Assembly (NCBI GenBank): GCA_964423425.1
Contig: CAYRES010000013.1
Location: 11,679 to 75,678, forward strand
Direction: 5' to 3'
Source: CAYRES01 sp964423425
GTDB taxonomy: Bacteria > Actinomycetota > Thermoleophilia > RBG-16-64-13
DNA: 64,000 bases
Positions 25,867 through 34,807 of this stretch are shown here, in pieces. The notes under the pieces are model-generated. The model was not told where the DNA came from, searched no databases, and was given only the letters and a program-made list of their open reading frames with translations. The translations under genes and the position numbers were made by a program. Every line of letters starts with the position of its first letter. Position 1 is the first letter of the stretch.

Positions 25867-27048
25867 CTACCTCCCCAGAATCGTGACGTTGCTGTACAGG
25901 CCAACGCCACCAACGTTGTGGACGAGGCCAATCTCGGGATCCTTCACCTGCATGGGGCCGGCCTCGTCGCGCAACTGCAGCACGATGGTCCGCATCTGAG
26001 AGCCGCCGGTGGCGCCGACCGGGTGGCCCTTGGACAGCAGGCCGCCGTCGACGTTCACGGGGATGCTGCCTTCCTTATAGGTCTCTTTGGCGCGAATGAG
26101 TGCTTTGCCGTCACCCACGGGGGCGAAGCCCAAGGCCTCGTAGGCCATGATCTCGGCGATGGTGAAGCAGTCGTGCACTTCGGCCACGTCCACGTCTTTC
26201 GCGGTGATACCGGCCATGTTGTAGGCTTCGGCCGCCGCCACATGCGGGCCCTGGAGGCCTTTCGTGAAATCGGGGCGGCCGGTCATGTTGACCGACGCCG
26301 AGGCGGCGCCCATACCGAGCACCCACACCGGCTTCTTGCTGAGAGACTGGGCCTTTTCCGCGCTGGCGAGGATGACGCATGAGCTGCCATCGGCGTTGGC
26401 GCAGCAATCGCCCACGCGAAGTGGCGACGCCACGGGGCCGGCCATGCGGGCATCGGGGTTACTGGCGTCGAAGTCGGCCTCGGCGACACCTTTGCGGTAG
26501 ACTGCTCTCTCGTTGATCTGGCCGTACGTGCCCGACTTGATGCGCACGTTCATGAGGTCGTCGGGGGTCAAGCCGTTGGCGGCCATGTAGGCCTGCGCGT
26601 AGAGCGCGTAGTAGGCGGGCATCATGGTGCCGAACGGCGATTCCCACTGGATGTCGGCTCCGCGGCCCATACGCTCTTGGGACTCGGCCGAGGTGATCTC
26701 GGACATCTTCTGGAAGCCGAGCACCACCACGAGGTCGTGCAGCCCGGACTTGATGAGGCTGTAGCCGACCTTGACGCCCATGCTGCTCGACGAGCAGACG
26801 GTTTCCAGGTAGAAGGTGGGTTGGGGCACGAGGCCCATGTACTCCGCGAGCACGCCTGCGGGAGAGCGCTGCTTGTCGTACTCGGGAGCAGAGCAGAAGA
26901 TGGAGGCGCCGACGTCCTTCTGCGTGATGCCCGCGTCGAGCATGGCCTCACGGAATGCCTCGAACGCCAACTCCTTGATGGAGCCGTCGTAGCCCCGCAC
27001 AAAGGAACTCTGCCCCACCCCGATAATCGCCACATCTTTTGACGGCAT
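25867..27048 (-). CDS. SCP2-type thiolase / acetyl-CoA acetyltransferase
   Basis: 393 residues. The nucleophilic cysteine is in YLETVCSSSSMGVK near residue 92. Further active-site segments are VAEVHDCFTIAE and the GGLLSKGHPVGATGG block. This is the archaeal/SCP2 branch, which uses a separate DUF35 partner, encoded immediately downstream. It condenses or cleaves acyl-CoA thioesters; the direction and chain length cannot be read from the sequence. AGGAGGAG precedes the ATG with good spacing. Confidence 0.9.
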   Translation of the reverse strand: MPSKDVAIIGVGQSSFVRGYDGSIKELAFEAFREAMLDAGITQKDVGASIFCSAPEYDKQRSPAGVLAEYMGLVPQPTFYLETVCSSSSMGVKVGYSLIKSGLHDLVVVLGFQKMSEITSAESQERMGRGADIQWESPFGTMMPAYYALYAQAYMAANGLTPDDLMNVRIKSGTYGQINERAVYRKGVAEADFDASNPDARMAGPVASPLRVGDCCANADGSSCVILASAEKAQSLSKKPVWVLGMGAASASVNMTGRPDFTKGLQGPHVAAAEAYNMAGITAKDVDVAEVHDCFTIAEIMAYEALGFAPVGDGKALIRAKETYKEGSIPVNVDGGLLSKGHPVGATGGSQMRTIVLQLRDEAGPMQVKDPEIGLVHNVGGVGLYSNVTILGR

Positions 27049-27213
27049 AAACTACTCCTCCTCGGTATCCGGTCTCAGACGATTCCGACCGGCTGTGTCG
27101 CGGCCATTGTATCAAGGGCCCCGGTTGCTGAGCCAGCAGCCAAATACCAGTAACAGGAAAGAATTGGGGGGGTTCCTTGGATGGAGTGGCTCCAGGATCC
27201 TTCCGGGGCAGGC

Positions 27214-27573
27214 TCAGAGTGAGTCGCGTATCTCTCCCAGCCGCGTGATGAACAGGGTCTGGGCTATGATGGATCTCTCGATTTCCGCCACATCCACACT
27301 CTCATCCGGGCCGTGGATCCTTGCCTGTGCCACGTCTTCGGCGCCCCATAGCACGAGAACCCTGCCGTCGGAGAGATGCCGGCCAGGGTGGAGAGAAGAG
27401 GAATGCTGCCGCCGCTTCCCACGAGCGACGGCTCGTTTTCCAAAGGTGGCCCGCACCGGCTCCGGAGGGTAGCCGGGGAAAGCACACGAGGCGTGGCGCA
27501 CGAGGTTCTTCAGGTCGAGGATGGCCTCGGGCATGAGGGCCTTGACGGCTTCGGCGATCTCTTGGTGGTTCAT
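27214..27573 (-). pseudogene. M20 dipeptidase remnant (large internal deletion plus frameshifts)
   Basis: The first 40 residues (MNHQEIAEAVKALMPEAILD then KNLVRHASCAFPGYPPEPV) are the N-terminus of an M20 peptidase. The next residues jump to the family's C-terminus. About 300 residues containing the metal ligands are missing. One extra base after TFGK moves the frame, in which EPSLVGSGGSIPLLSTLAG continues. A missing G near 27357 restores the first frame, giving VLWGAEDVAQARIHGPDESV. Intact relatives have about 450 residues. It follows the Dcu remnant on the same strand, so this stretch is a decayed locus. Confidence 0.8.
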
Positions 27574-27590
27574 GTCTTTCCCCTCTCGAC

Positions 27591-28109
27591 TCAAAGTCCG
27601 ATACCTGCAATTCGTGCGATGAGGAGGCCGACGGCCACCGCCACGATGGCGATGATGCCGGAGGAGAACGTGGTCTGTGTGATGATGGCTCGGACCTTCA
27701 CCCGGCAGATGAGCAGGATGAGGAGGGCCACCGTCAACATGGTGAGCTGGATTGCCTCGGTCATGCCGAGCTGCTCCGTTGTGCCGCTCTCGCCGGTCGC
27801 GAGGGTGGGGTCGAGGAGGGGCACGAGCGCCACAAGCATGACGAACAGTCCTCCCAGCAGAAAGATGAGGGCTGAGATCTTCGCCGTGCGGGGAAGCTCG
27901 TCCTCACTCGTAGTGCGCCCGCCTTCCCTCTGGGGAGGCTTGATCTTGCCGTCCGTCAAGCGTTGCTGGTAAGTGGGGTCTATCTTCAGGTCCTTGCCGA
28001 ACCGCATCATGACGAAGGAGGCTGCGACGAGGGCGACAAGCGAAGAGGGGATGCTGATGAGGAGTACGAGCACGAACACACCGGCGGCGCCGAATATGCC
28101 GAGTCCCAT
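27591..28109 (-). pseudogene. Anaerobic C4-dicarboxylate transporter (Dcu) fragment
   Basis: About 170 recognisable residues: SIPSSLVALVAASFVM, then FGKDLKIDPTYQQRL, which is the central Dcu loop, then helices ending in ITQTTFSSGIIAIVAV. Full Dcu proteins have about 430 residues, so both the N-terminal half and the last quarter are missing. The open frame runs upstream to 28208, but that part is translated through the hairpin at 28157-28194 and is not transporter sequence. Dcu carriers exchange fumarate, malate or aspartate for succinate in anaerobes. Confidence 0.72.
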
Positions 28110-28156
28110 GCCGCCGTCGGAACTCAGGTCTGAAGAGGGCAGAAGCCGGAGAAAGT

Positions 28157-28194
28157 GACGCGCCCGCTCCGGCAGGAGCCGGAGCGGGCGCGTC
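28157..28194 (-). terminator. Perfect 17-bp hairpin
   Basis: GACGCGCCCGCTCCGGC and its complement flank an AGGA loop. It lies directly downstream of the 44-residue ORF at 28250-28384 and immediately upstream of the Dcu fragment. It probably ends the short ORF's transcript, and it shows that the Dcu fragment has lost its own start region. Confidence 0.65.
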
Positions 28195-28249
28195 GGAGAA
28201 GTCATCACCCGGCCGCGTCACGGAGGCCCGGGAGAAGGGTGGGGCAGCG

Positions 28250-28384
28250 CTAACGTTTCTCTGACGTGATCTGCTTCTCGGTGAGGGGCTCTTCCTTGCG
28301 GGCTTCGGCGTTCGAAACCAAATTGCTGAAGAGCGGTAGGTACATGGTGGATCGTTCCATGGATTCCGCAACGAAACTGAACAT
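28250..28384 (-). CDS. Small hypothetical protein (44 residues)
   Basis: The predicted peptide starts MFSFVAESMERSTMYLPLF and ends in a charged segment (KEEPLTEKQITSEKR). AAGGAG lies 12 bases upstream, a bit far. A terminator-like hairpin follows the stop, and a palindrome stands about 95 bases upstream. Together these make a self-contained small transcription unit. It has no cysteine and no membrane helix. I do not recognise it, and coding is not certain. Confidence 0.4.
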   Translation of the reverse strand: MFSFVAESMERSTMYLPLFSNLVSNAEARKEEPLTEKQITSEKR

Positions 28385-28476
28385 GGTTGCTCACGCTCCT
28401 TTCTCAGGCTCTTGACGCGGGCCGGTCTGAGCCGGTACCGCGTGGTGCATTCTCCGTCCAAAGTAAGGATAAGGGC

Positions 28477-28492
28477 GTTCTATACATAGAAC
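28477..28492. promoter_or_regulatory. Palindrome GTTCTAT-AC-ATAGAAC
   Basis: Perfect 7-bp arms with a 2-base centre lie in an AT-rich stretch between the 44-residue ORF (minus strand) and the isochorismatase-like gene (plus strand). The size and symmetry suit a dimeric repressor. It is not a LexA box (which would read GAAC-N4-GTTC). The regulator is unknown. Confidence 0.4.
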
Positions 28493-28680
28493 AAGGTTGT
28501 GGATAATATATCTTTCATAAGCAGAATGGATTGAAAGAACCAAGGCGGACGGGCGAAGGAAGGCAGGCAAAGCCCGGCAATCGGAACGTCATTTGAACTC
28601 TTGTCGAATGAGTGCTCGAATATGCGGCAGGAGGACGGCAGAGTAGGTAGGATTCAGGAATATCCAAGGAGTGAGAGAAA

Positions 28681-29334
28681 GTGCGAACACCGGTCTCGAT
28701 AGCACCGAGAAGCTCCGCTCTTGTAGTGGTCGACATGCAGCGGACCTTTCTGGAGCCGGGCGGCGCGATGTTCGTGGAAGCCGCAGAGGCCGTCATCCCG
28801 GTGGTGGCAGCCACGGCCGCCATATGCCGGGAGTCGGGCATGCTCGTGGTGTGGACCCGGATGAGCCACGAGTTCATGCGAGGGGGCGGGTATCCAGAGA
28901 TGTTTCCTCAACACTTCGAAGCGGATGGGACCCCGAAACTGCGGAGGGGCATACCCGGATTCGAGCTGCATCCGGCTTTGGGGGCGGCTCCCACCGACAT
29001 CTTCATCGACAAGTTCAAGTACTCCGCTTTTGCCGGGACGAATCTCTCGAGCATCCTTCGCCAAGCCGGGCGTGACACGGTGGTGGTCGCCGGTATCGCC
29101 ACCAACGTGTGCTGTGAGTCGACCGCCCGGGCGGCCTTCGCCGAAGACTTCCGGGTGGCGATGCTCTCCGACGCCACGGCCACCGGCAACGCGGAGGCCC
29201 ATACGGCCGCGCTGAAGACCGTGGGCCTGGCTTTCGGCTGCGTCTTGTCGCTGGCGCAACTCAAAGGCCTGTTGTGCAAATGCGGTGACTCTGCTGGTGA
29301 GCCGTCCGGCACCCCTGGTCGAGCAGAGCCTTGA
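28681..29334 (+). CDS. Isochorismatase-family cysteine hydrolase
   Basis: 217 residues. The triad is visible: Asp in ALVVVDMQRTF, Lys in FIDKFKYSAF, and Cys in GIATNVCCESTARAAF. This family cleaves C-N or ether bonds in amides such as nicotinamide, N-carbamoyl compounds or isochorismate, and the substrate is not identifiable here. The GTG start has AAGGAG about 9 bases upstream. A C-terminal tail rich in Cys/Gly/Pro is atypical. Its TGA overlaps the TTG start of rlmA, so the two are coupled. Confidence 0.87.
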   Translation: MRTPVSIAPRSSALVVVDMQRTFLEPGGAMFVEAAEAVIPVVAATAAICRESGMLVVWTRMSHEFMRGGGYPEMFPQHFEADGTPKLRRGIPGFELHPALGAAPTDIFIDKFKYSAFAGTNLSSILRQAGRDTVVVAGIATNVCCESTARAAFAEDFRVAMLSDATATGNAEAHTAALKTVGLAFGCVLSLAQLKGLLCKCGDSAGEPSGTPGRAEP

Positions 29335-30209
29335 TCGAGGGTGTGCGTGAGGTACTCATGTGCCCTCGTTGCGGGGGTGGCTTCCGGGAGGTGACGTCCC
29401 CGGCCCGTGGGAACGGCCGGCCGGGGGGCTCGCGGTCGCTCGTGTGTCCGGAGGGACACACCTTCGATATCGCCCGCCAGGGCTACGTAAATCTCTTATC
29501 GCCCCACTCTCATCGCGGAACTGCCGACACGGCAGATATGGTCGAGGCGCGGGACGCTTTCTTGCGCGGAGGCTCGTTCGAACCCCTGAGTTCAATGGTA
29601 GCCGAAGAAGCCCGCATCTGCCTGGGCGAAGAGACAAGCGGCTGCGTGGTGGATGTGGGTGCGGGGACCGGTTACTACCTTGTCCATGTGCTGGACAGGC
29701 TGTCTCGGGCTGTGGGGCTCGCGCTCGACCTGTCCGTCTACGCGGCCAGGCGGGCGGCCCGTGCCCACCCGCGGATGGGCGCGGTGGTGTGTGACGCATG
29801 GGGGGCGCTGCCGGTGTGCACCGGCAGCGCCGACCTCGTCTTGAGCGTCTTCTCACCCCGCAATCCCTCAGAGTTCAGGCGCATCCTGCGGCCGGATGGT
29901 GTCCTCTTAGTTGCGGCTCCCAACCGGCGGCATCTCCACGAACTGGTGAGGGGCTGCGGCCTTCTTTCGGTCGACGAGCACAAGGAGGAACGTCTGGCTG
30001 CCGCTCTCGGAGGGCTTTTCACGCATGAGCGGGCCAGGCTGGTGGAGCAGAACCTCACGCTCACCCGGGCCGAGGCCGTGTGCCTTGTCGGCATGGGGCC
30101 GAGTGCACGGCACCTTGAGAAGACTGCGGTGGAAGAGTGCCTCTCACGGCTCGCCGAGCCGCTGTCGGTGACGATGTCAATTGCAGTCAGACGGTACCGG
30201 CCGCTCTGA
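29331..30209 (+). CDS. rlmA: RlmA-like 23S rRNA (guanine-N1)-methyltransferase
   Basis: 292 residues. The N-terminal zinc finger has CPRC and later CPEGH, followed by the family-typical TFDIARQGYVNLLSP. The SAM-binding motif I is VVDVGAGTGYYL, and motif IV-like sequence is DLVLSVFSPRNPSEF. RlmA enzymes methylate N1 of G745 or G748 in 23S rRNA hairpin 35, and the G748 type gives resistance to tylosin-like macrolides. Which base is modified cannot be decided from the sequence. It starts with TTG in a TTGA overlap with the upstream stop; GTG at 29343 is an alternative. Confidence 0.88.
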   Translation: MIEGVREVLMCPRCGGGFREVTSPARGNGRPGGSRSLVCPEGHTFDIARQGYVNLLSPHSHRGTADTADMVEARDAFLRGGSFEPLSSMVAEEARICLGEETSGCVVDVGAGTGYYLVHVLDRLSRAVGLALDLSVYAARRAARAHPRMGAVVCDAWGALPVCTGSADLVLSVFSPRNPSEFRRILRPDGVLLVAAPNRRHLHELVRGCGLLSVDEHKEERLAAALGGLFTHERARLVEQNLTLTRAEAVCLVGMGPSARHLEKTAVEECLSRLAEPLSVTMSIAVRRYRPL

Positions 30210-30395
30210 CAGATTCTGCCCATCTCCATCGTCCTGCTCGACCGCCGCGGACCGACCGGCCGGCCGAGCCGACGTCTCCCGCTCTGCCCTTCTGGCGCGG
30301 CGCTGAAACGACGCGCCCACCCCTCCGGGGGCCGGTTGTGTTGTGGTAGCCTGAACCTCGGATACGTGGTGAGAGGCGAAGCCACGAGGCGGCCC

Positions 30396-31025
30396 ATGCC
30401 CAACGGTCATGACAGAGTTCTTGTGTTGTCCGCCCTCTCGGCCGGCGCCGAATCGGGGTCTGCGGTGAGTGCGGCGATCAAGAGCGCGTGCGTGGGGTAC
30501 GGACTGGAGGTCGAGTTCGTCGATGTGGTACAGGCTGACATCAGGCCTTGCCGGGGGTGTGGAAGCTGTGGCGGGAGGACTCCCGGGCACTGTGTTCTCC
30601 AGGATGACATGCAGTCGCTCTATCCCCGCATCATCTGCAGTCGTATCGTGGTGTTGGCGGGTCCCCTGCTCTTTGGGGCTCACCACTCGGCGGTCAAGCG
30701 AGTGCTCGACCGTTTTCAGCCCTTCGTATTGCCCCTCTATGTCGTCCGTGCCCGAGAGATGAACTTCCGTCCTCGCTACTCGACGCGGCCGGCGCTCCTC
30801 GGGGTGGGGCTTCGTCTGGCGGCTGCACCGAGTGGGGATGTCGCTCTCGCAGAAGAGGAAGCAGGTGCTTACGCCGAGCTCATCGAGCGGCATGCGCTGA
30901 ACATGGCTTCCCCGGGCCAGGGAGCCGTGGTGGTGACGGCGGGCGGGGAAGAGGAGCCGTATACCCAGGCCATCGCGCGCGTAGTCGGAATGCTGGTAGA
31001 CGAACACGACGGCGGGGCAAGGTGA
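30396..31025 (+). CDS. NADPH-dependent FMN reductase / iron-sulfur flavoprotein-like
   Basis: 209 residues with a flavodoxin fold. The cysteine motif CRGCGSCGGRTPGHC, followed by LQDDMQSLYPRI, is characteristic of the family branch whose members carry a 4Fe-4S cluster next to FMN. VVLAGPLLFGAHHSAVKRVLDR is the flavin-contact segment. These are small redox proteins of anaerobes. The ATG at 30396 has GAGG 6 bases upstream. A second flavodoxin-like gene follows 57 bases downstream, giving a tandem pair. Confidence 0.82.
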   Translation: MPNGHDRVLVLSALSAGAESGSAVSAAIKSACVGYGLEVEFVDVVQADIRPCRGCGSCGGRTPGHCVLQDDMQSLYPRIICSRIVVLAGPLLFGAHHSAVKRVLDRFQPFVLPLYVVRAREMNFRPRYSTRPALLGVGLRLAAAPSGDVALAEEEAGAYAELIERHALNMASPGQGAVVVTAGGEEEPYTQAIARVVGMLVDEHDGGAR

Positions 31026-31082
31026 TGGTGTGGAGAAGCCTCGTGCAGTCTCTCATCGCGTCAATCGTGTGAGGGTAACGGC

Positions 31083-31778
31083 GTGAGGGTGCTTCTCGTC
31101 CAGGGTAGCGCCAGGCCGCGTTCCAATACCGGAGCCCTGCTCCGCTTCTTGCAGACCCGTCTCGAAGGTGCGAACGTCTCTTGCCACCTCTATCGGGTAC
31201 CTCTGGACGGCCCGTCTTGTGAGGACCTCGAAGGCGAGACGGGCTTTGCCGGTGTCCTCTTGACCGCGGATGCTGTGGTGCTGGCCGCTCCGGTGTACTT
31301 TGACGGTCCGCCCTCGTGCGCCATGCGACTGCTGGAGGAACTGCACCGGCGGCGGGCCGTGTATGGTGGGATCGGCCCTGGCTTGTACGGCATCGCCCAC
31401 TCGGGGTTCGTGGAGCCGTCGCAGCGCCGTCCGTTGCTTCACACCATGGAGCTCTTCTCCCGGGCGATGAGTTGGCCCTGGCAGGGAGGGGTGGGGTTCG
31501 GAGGCACCTCACCCATCGATGGGCGTCCACTCGAGGAGGCCGGGGGTTTGGCGGCGAGGGCACGGGAAGGCCTCGCCCTCGCCGCCGAAGACATCGCCGC
31601 CGGGTCCCCCTTCTCCGAGCGCACGGCCGCCGTGTGCGGCCGCAGCCCCTTCCCCTTGCCCCGACGGGTGGTTTTATGGTTGGTCAACCGTCGTACATTG
31701 GCGGCCGGCAAGAGCCTCGATTTCTACGCGCGTCCATACCAAGCCAAGGAGTTGGAGACAACGGGCCTGCGAGAGTGA
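31083..31778 (+). CDS. Flavodoxin-like FMN reductase, second of the pair
   Basis: 231 residues. It opens MRVLLVQGSARPRSNTGALL, the phosphate-binding loop of FMN-binding flavodoxin folds, with LTADAVVLAAPVYFDGPPSCAM as the second FMN contact. The cluster-type cysteine motif of its neighbour is absent, so it should bind FMN only. The GTG start has GAGGGT about 7 bases upstream. Its partner and substrate are not known. Confidence 0.8.
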   Translation: MRVLLVQGSARPRSNTGALLRFLQTRLEGANVSCHLYRVPLDGPSCEDLEGETGFAGVLLTADAVVLAAPVYFDGPPSCAMRLLEELHRRRAVYGGIGPGLYGIAHSGFVEPSQRRPLLHTMELFSRAMSWPWQGGVGFGGTSPIDGRPLEEAGGLAARAREGLALAAEDIAAGSPFSERTAAVCGRSPFPLPRRVVLWLVNRRTLAAGKSLDFYARPYQAKELETTGLRE

Positions 31779-31859
31779 TCGAGGCCCGGGCTCGATGGCG
31801 TCGCACCTCCCGGGCGGAGCGCACTCCTCTGTGTCGCCCGGTGCATTGTCCGCCACTTC

Positions 31860-34025
31860 TCACTTCACGATGAACTCTCTTGTCCACTCAGGCAGGGGCG
31901 GGGTATCATCCTGGTCGAGGGTGACCCACCATTCTTCATCTGTCGGCCGGTTCCCAAGAGGTACCCGGAACTCGAAGTACTCATAGCAGGCACCCACCAA
32001 GAGGTGCATGCGGCCCTCCAGCTCGAGCACCACGTATAGGGCGAGGGGCAGGCCGGTCGCCTCGCACAACACCTCGCGGGTGAATGACAAATCGGTGTGG
32101 ACGTCGGCCACGACGGCACTCTTCTCGTCGGTAGAGGTGAGCGTGCGCCCCTCTTCATCTTCGAAGTACTCCAGATTCTCCACGTACGACCCGAAGTACA
32201 CGATGGCATCACGCTCATTGCCGTCGAGTTGCTGTCCTGTGAGCTGCTTGGTGGCAATGCTCTGCAGCGTGAGAGCCAGTGTCTCCATCTGGCTGCACTT
32301 ATCCCGGGAGATGGGGTCCAGCATGTCGTAGTCGCTCAACGTCGCGGCCAGTCTTCCGGCCAATTCCGCCAACCTGGCGTAGACGTCAGGGTACGGCTCC
32401 ACGTACCCGACCACCTCCTGCTCTTCGCCGCCGTCGCCCTCCGCGATGACCGACTGCTTGGCGTAGAGGAGGGTGTCGTGCCTGAGCTCTGTCCAGCTGC
32501 CGAGCGCGGTCTGCAGGCTCTTGCGGGCCCACGCTTTCGTGCGCATGAGCGGGGGAGCCTGCTCCGGAGGCTGCTGCATGGTGAGGCGCAGGGCCTCGAG
32601 CCAGGACGTGTACAGGTTGTCGGGCCACAGACCGTCCGCACCTTCTTCCAACTCACTCTTCACCTTGAGGAGCTGCGTCTCCCAATTCGCGTACTCTCTG
32701 GAACCGTAGAGGTTCACGGACAGCTCGTAGGCCTGGTCGGAACCGAGCACCGCCATGGCGTCGAGACCCAGCGGGAAGAGGCGCATGTTGTCCTCAGTGC
32801 CCACGAGGCGCCACACGAGTTGCTGGAAGGCGTAGGAGTCGGGGATGTACCGCTGGCCCATGAGCCGGAAGCTGCGCGAGGCTTCTTCTTGGGAACCTTC
32901 GCCCCACGCCTGGTGGGAGAGGATGCGTGGGGCCGGCAGCTTGTCGAGTTCCCCCCGCAGGTCATCAATGGCCTCATTGCCGCTCGTCCGGCTGGGGTCG
33001 GGCCGGTCCGAGCCCCAGGCAGCCTGCATGGCCGAGCGCATGTCGGCGGGTGTGAGGTCGTCGGCGGTACCCACCAGGAAGGCGGTCGGCTCGTAGATGG
33101 CGAGCCAGTGCTGCTCGGCCTCGCCCTCGAGGGCCGCCGCCATGAGGGCGGCGCGACGGGTGAGGTTTCGGGCCAGATCCTCATTCACGTCCGGCAACTT
33201 GGGGTTGACGAAGAAGCCGGGATGCCCGAACCACATCATGCCTTTGAAGTAGCGGCCGAGCGCTTCGCTCCGCGTGTAGTGGCCTCGCACCTTGTACTGT
33301 GAGTAGTCCTCTTCGTAGCCGAAGATGGGCGAGATCGCGGAGCCTTCCGCCGCTTCGATGAGCCGGAGCTCCTCCATCACCTCGGTACGCACGGCGTCGG
33401 GTGCGTAGATGCCGTCGCCCTTGAGAAGCGAGAGGGATACGCTGAAGAAGGCCATGTTGGCGAGTGCGGCTTCCTCGACGTCGGGGGCGGCGGCGTCGTT
33501 CCATTGGGCGGAAGATGCGTCGTACATGGCCTCCGAGAGCGCGACGGCCCTGTCCAGTAGTTCGGTCTCTTCCAGACGGTGGAGGGTGGTGCTGAACACA
33601 GTGTGGAACGCGTTCAGTACGGCGTCGGTGGTCACGAGCACGGGTATGCCCCGGTAGCGGGCATCCTCGTAGACGTGCCAGAAGCGTGTGGCTCCTTGGC
33701 TCGGCCCGGCCACGAACCCTTGCCGGGCAAGGACGGCCTTCTGTTCCTCCGTCAGTTCCTGGACCTGGGAGAGGTTGACGACGGCCCCCAGCTCAATCGG
33801 TTCAAGACTCACATAGGGCGGGGTCGGGAAAGCCGGGTCGCCCTGGAAACCATCGGCGGGAGGTTGAGTGGTTGCGCCGACCGAGGGGAGAGTCCCTCCC
33901 GGCTTCTCGCTGCCACAACCGGCCGCGAAGAGTACGGTCACCGCTGCAAGAATGATGACTACGAACCGGAGGGAGGAACAGCGCCTCCGGCCCGCTCCGC
34001 TGGGCGAACACATGCGAGAATCCAT
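31860..34025 (-). CDS. DUF3160 lipoprotein
   Basis: 721 residues. An N-terminal signal peptide has a positively charged start, a hydrophobic core and the lipobox LFAAGC, followed by a disordered Thr/Pro stretch. The rest matches the large DUF3160 domain, with LARQGFVAGPS near the start and FGHPGFFVNP in the middle. The family is found in surface or exported proteins of archaea and bacteria and has no known activity. GGAGG 6 bases before the ATG at 34025 sets the start. The VCBS-like lipoprotein gene upstream ends 14 bases away, so the two form an operon. Confidence 0.87.
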   Translation of the reverse strand: MDSRMCSPSGAGRRRCSSLRFVVIILAAVTVLFAAGCGSEKPGGTLPSVGATTQPPADGFQGDPAFPTPPYVSLEPIELGAVVNLSQVQELTEEQKAVLARQGFVAGPSQGATRFWHVYEDARYRGIPVLVTTDAVLNAFHTVFSTTLHRLEETELLDRAVALSEAMYDASSAQWNDAAAPDVEEAALANMAFFSVSLSLLKGDGIYAPDAVRTEVMEELRLIEAAEGSAISPIFGYEEDYSQYKVRGHYTRSEALGRYFKGMMWFGHPGFFVNPKLPDVNEDLARNLTRRAALMAAALEGEAEQHWLAIYEPTAFLVGTADDLTPADMRSAMQAAWGSDRPDPSRTSGNEAIDDLRGELDKLPAPRILSHQAWGEGSQEEASRSFRLMGQRYIPDSYAFQQLVWRLVGTEDNMRLFPLGLDAMAVLGSDQAYELSVNLYGSREYANWETQLLKVKSELEEGADGLWPDNLYTSWLEALRLTMQQPPEQAPPLMRTKAWARKSLQTALGSWTELRHDTLLYAKQSVIAEGDGGEEQEVVGYVEPYPDVYARLAELAGRLAATLSDYDMLDPISRDKCSQMETLALTLQSIATKQLTGQQLDGNERDAIVYFGSYVENLEYFEDEEGRTLTSTDEKSAVVADVHTDLSFTREVLCEATGLPLALYVVLELEGRMHLLVGACYEYFEFRVPLGNRPTDEEWWVTLDQDDTPPLPEWTREFIVK

Positions 34026-34039
34026 TGCACTCCTCCCTT

Positions 34040-34633
34040 TCACTCTGCGCGCGGTCGAACTCCACCCACTCTACTCTCCTCCGCCCGGCCCTCATCGACG
34101 TTCACGAAGCCGAACCCCTGCCAACGGAAACTCTCAGGCGGTCTGTCGGCATGGAGGAACTCCAGGATTGTGTCCGTCACGGTGAAGCTCAGCGGCCGGG
34201 CCGCCAAGGGCCGGGATACCAGGCGCTCTCGGTAGGCTCCGCCGTGCCACCCGAAGAGCGCGAGGTGGCGTCCCGCGTCTGAGTCGACCAGCGCCACCAC
34301 CTCGGGGAGGCCGTCGCCGTCGAGATCGGCGACTTCGGCTTGGATCACCCGCCATTTCGCGCGGGAGCGATAGACCACGTCTCCGTCCACCAAGATGATG
34401 CCGCCCGCTCCTGTACCCAGGGAGGCGAACTCCATCCGTCCATCATCGTCAAGGTCGGCTTCGATGAGCTGGGGCTTCCCTGAGGGCCGGTGTTTGCCGC
34501 GCAGGCCTTCTTGTGAGGAGCATCCCCCTACCCATATCGCGCAGAGCACGAGCGAGACCGCGGCAAGGAGCAGTCTGGCCAAAGCGGGGGACAGGCAGGC
34601 GATTCTCACACGGTCTCTCCTCGAGGGAATCAT
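34040..34633 (-). CDS. VCBS/FG-GAP-repeat lipoprotein
   Basis: 197 residues. A signal peptide ends at WVGGC, a plausible lipobox. Two repeats then carry calcium-binding DxDxDG-type loops: EADLDDDGRMEF and VADLDGDGLPEVVAL. This is a short integrin-alpha-like propeller fragment, probably exposed on the cell surface. The ATG at 34633 follows a GGGGGG tract with suitable spacing. It is the first gene of an operon with the DUF3160 lipoprotein. Confidence 0.78.
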   Translation of the reverse strand: MIPSRRDRVRIACLSPALARLLLAAVSLVLCAIWVGGCSSQEGLRGKHRPSGKPQLIEADLDDDGRMEFASLGTGAGGIILVDGDVVYRSRAKWRVIQAEVADLDGDGLPEVVALVDSDAGRHLALFGWHGGAYRERLVSRPLAARPLSFTVTDTILEFLHADRPPESFRWQGFGFVNVDEGRAEESRVGGVRPRAE

Positions 34634-34807
34634 GCGTGCCCCCCGTCTCTTCGCGGGCCACGAGCGGGCACGGGTACCTGCCACACACAGTAGTGCAGAG
34701 TGTCTTGGGGGGCAAGGTGCTTCACGGGGGTGCGCAGCCGCCCTACAATGAGTGTAGGCACGTGCGGGGACCGGAGAAGAGTAGCGGACTCCAACGTGGG
34801 GGGAGTC

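Noticed and set aside
28477..28492. LexA (SOS) box
   Set aside because: The palindrome has GTTC outside and GAAC inside its second half with eight bases between, the inverse of the GAAC-N4-GTTC arrangement.
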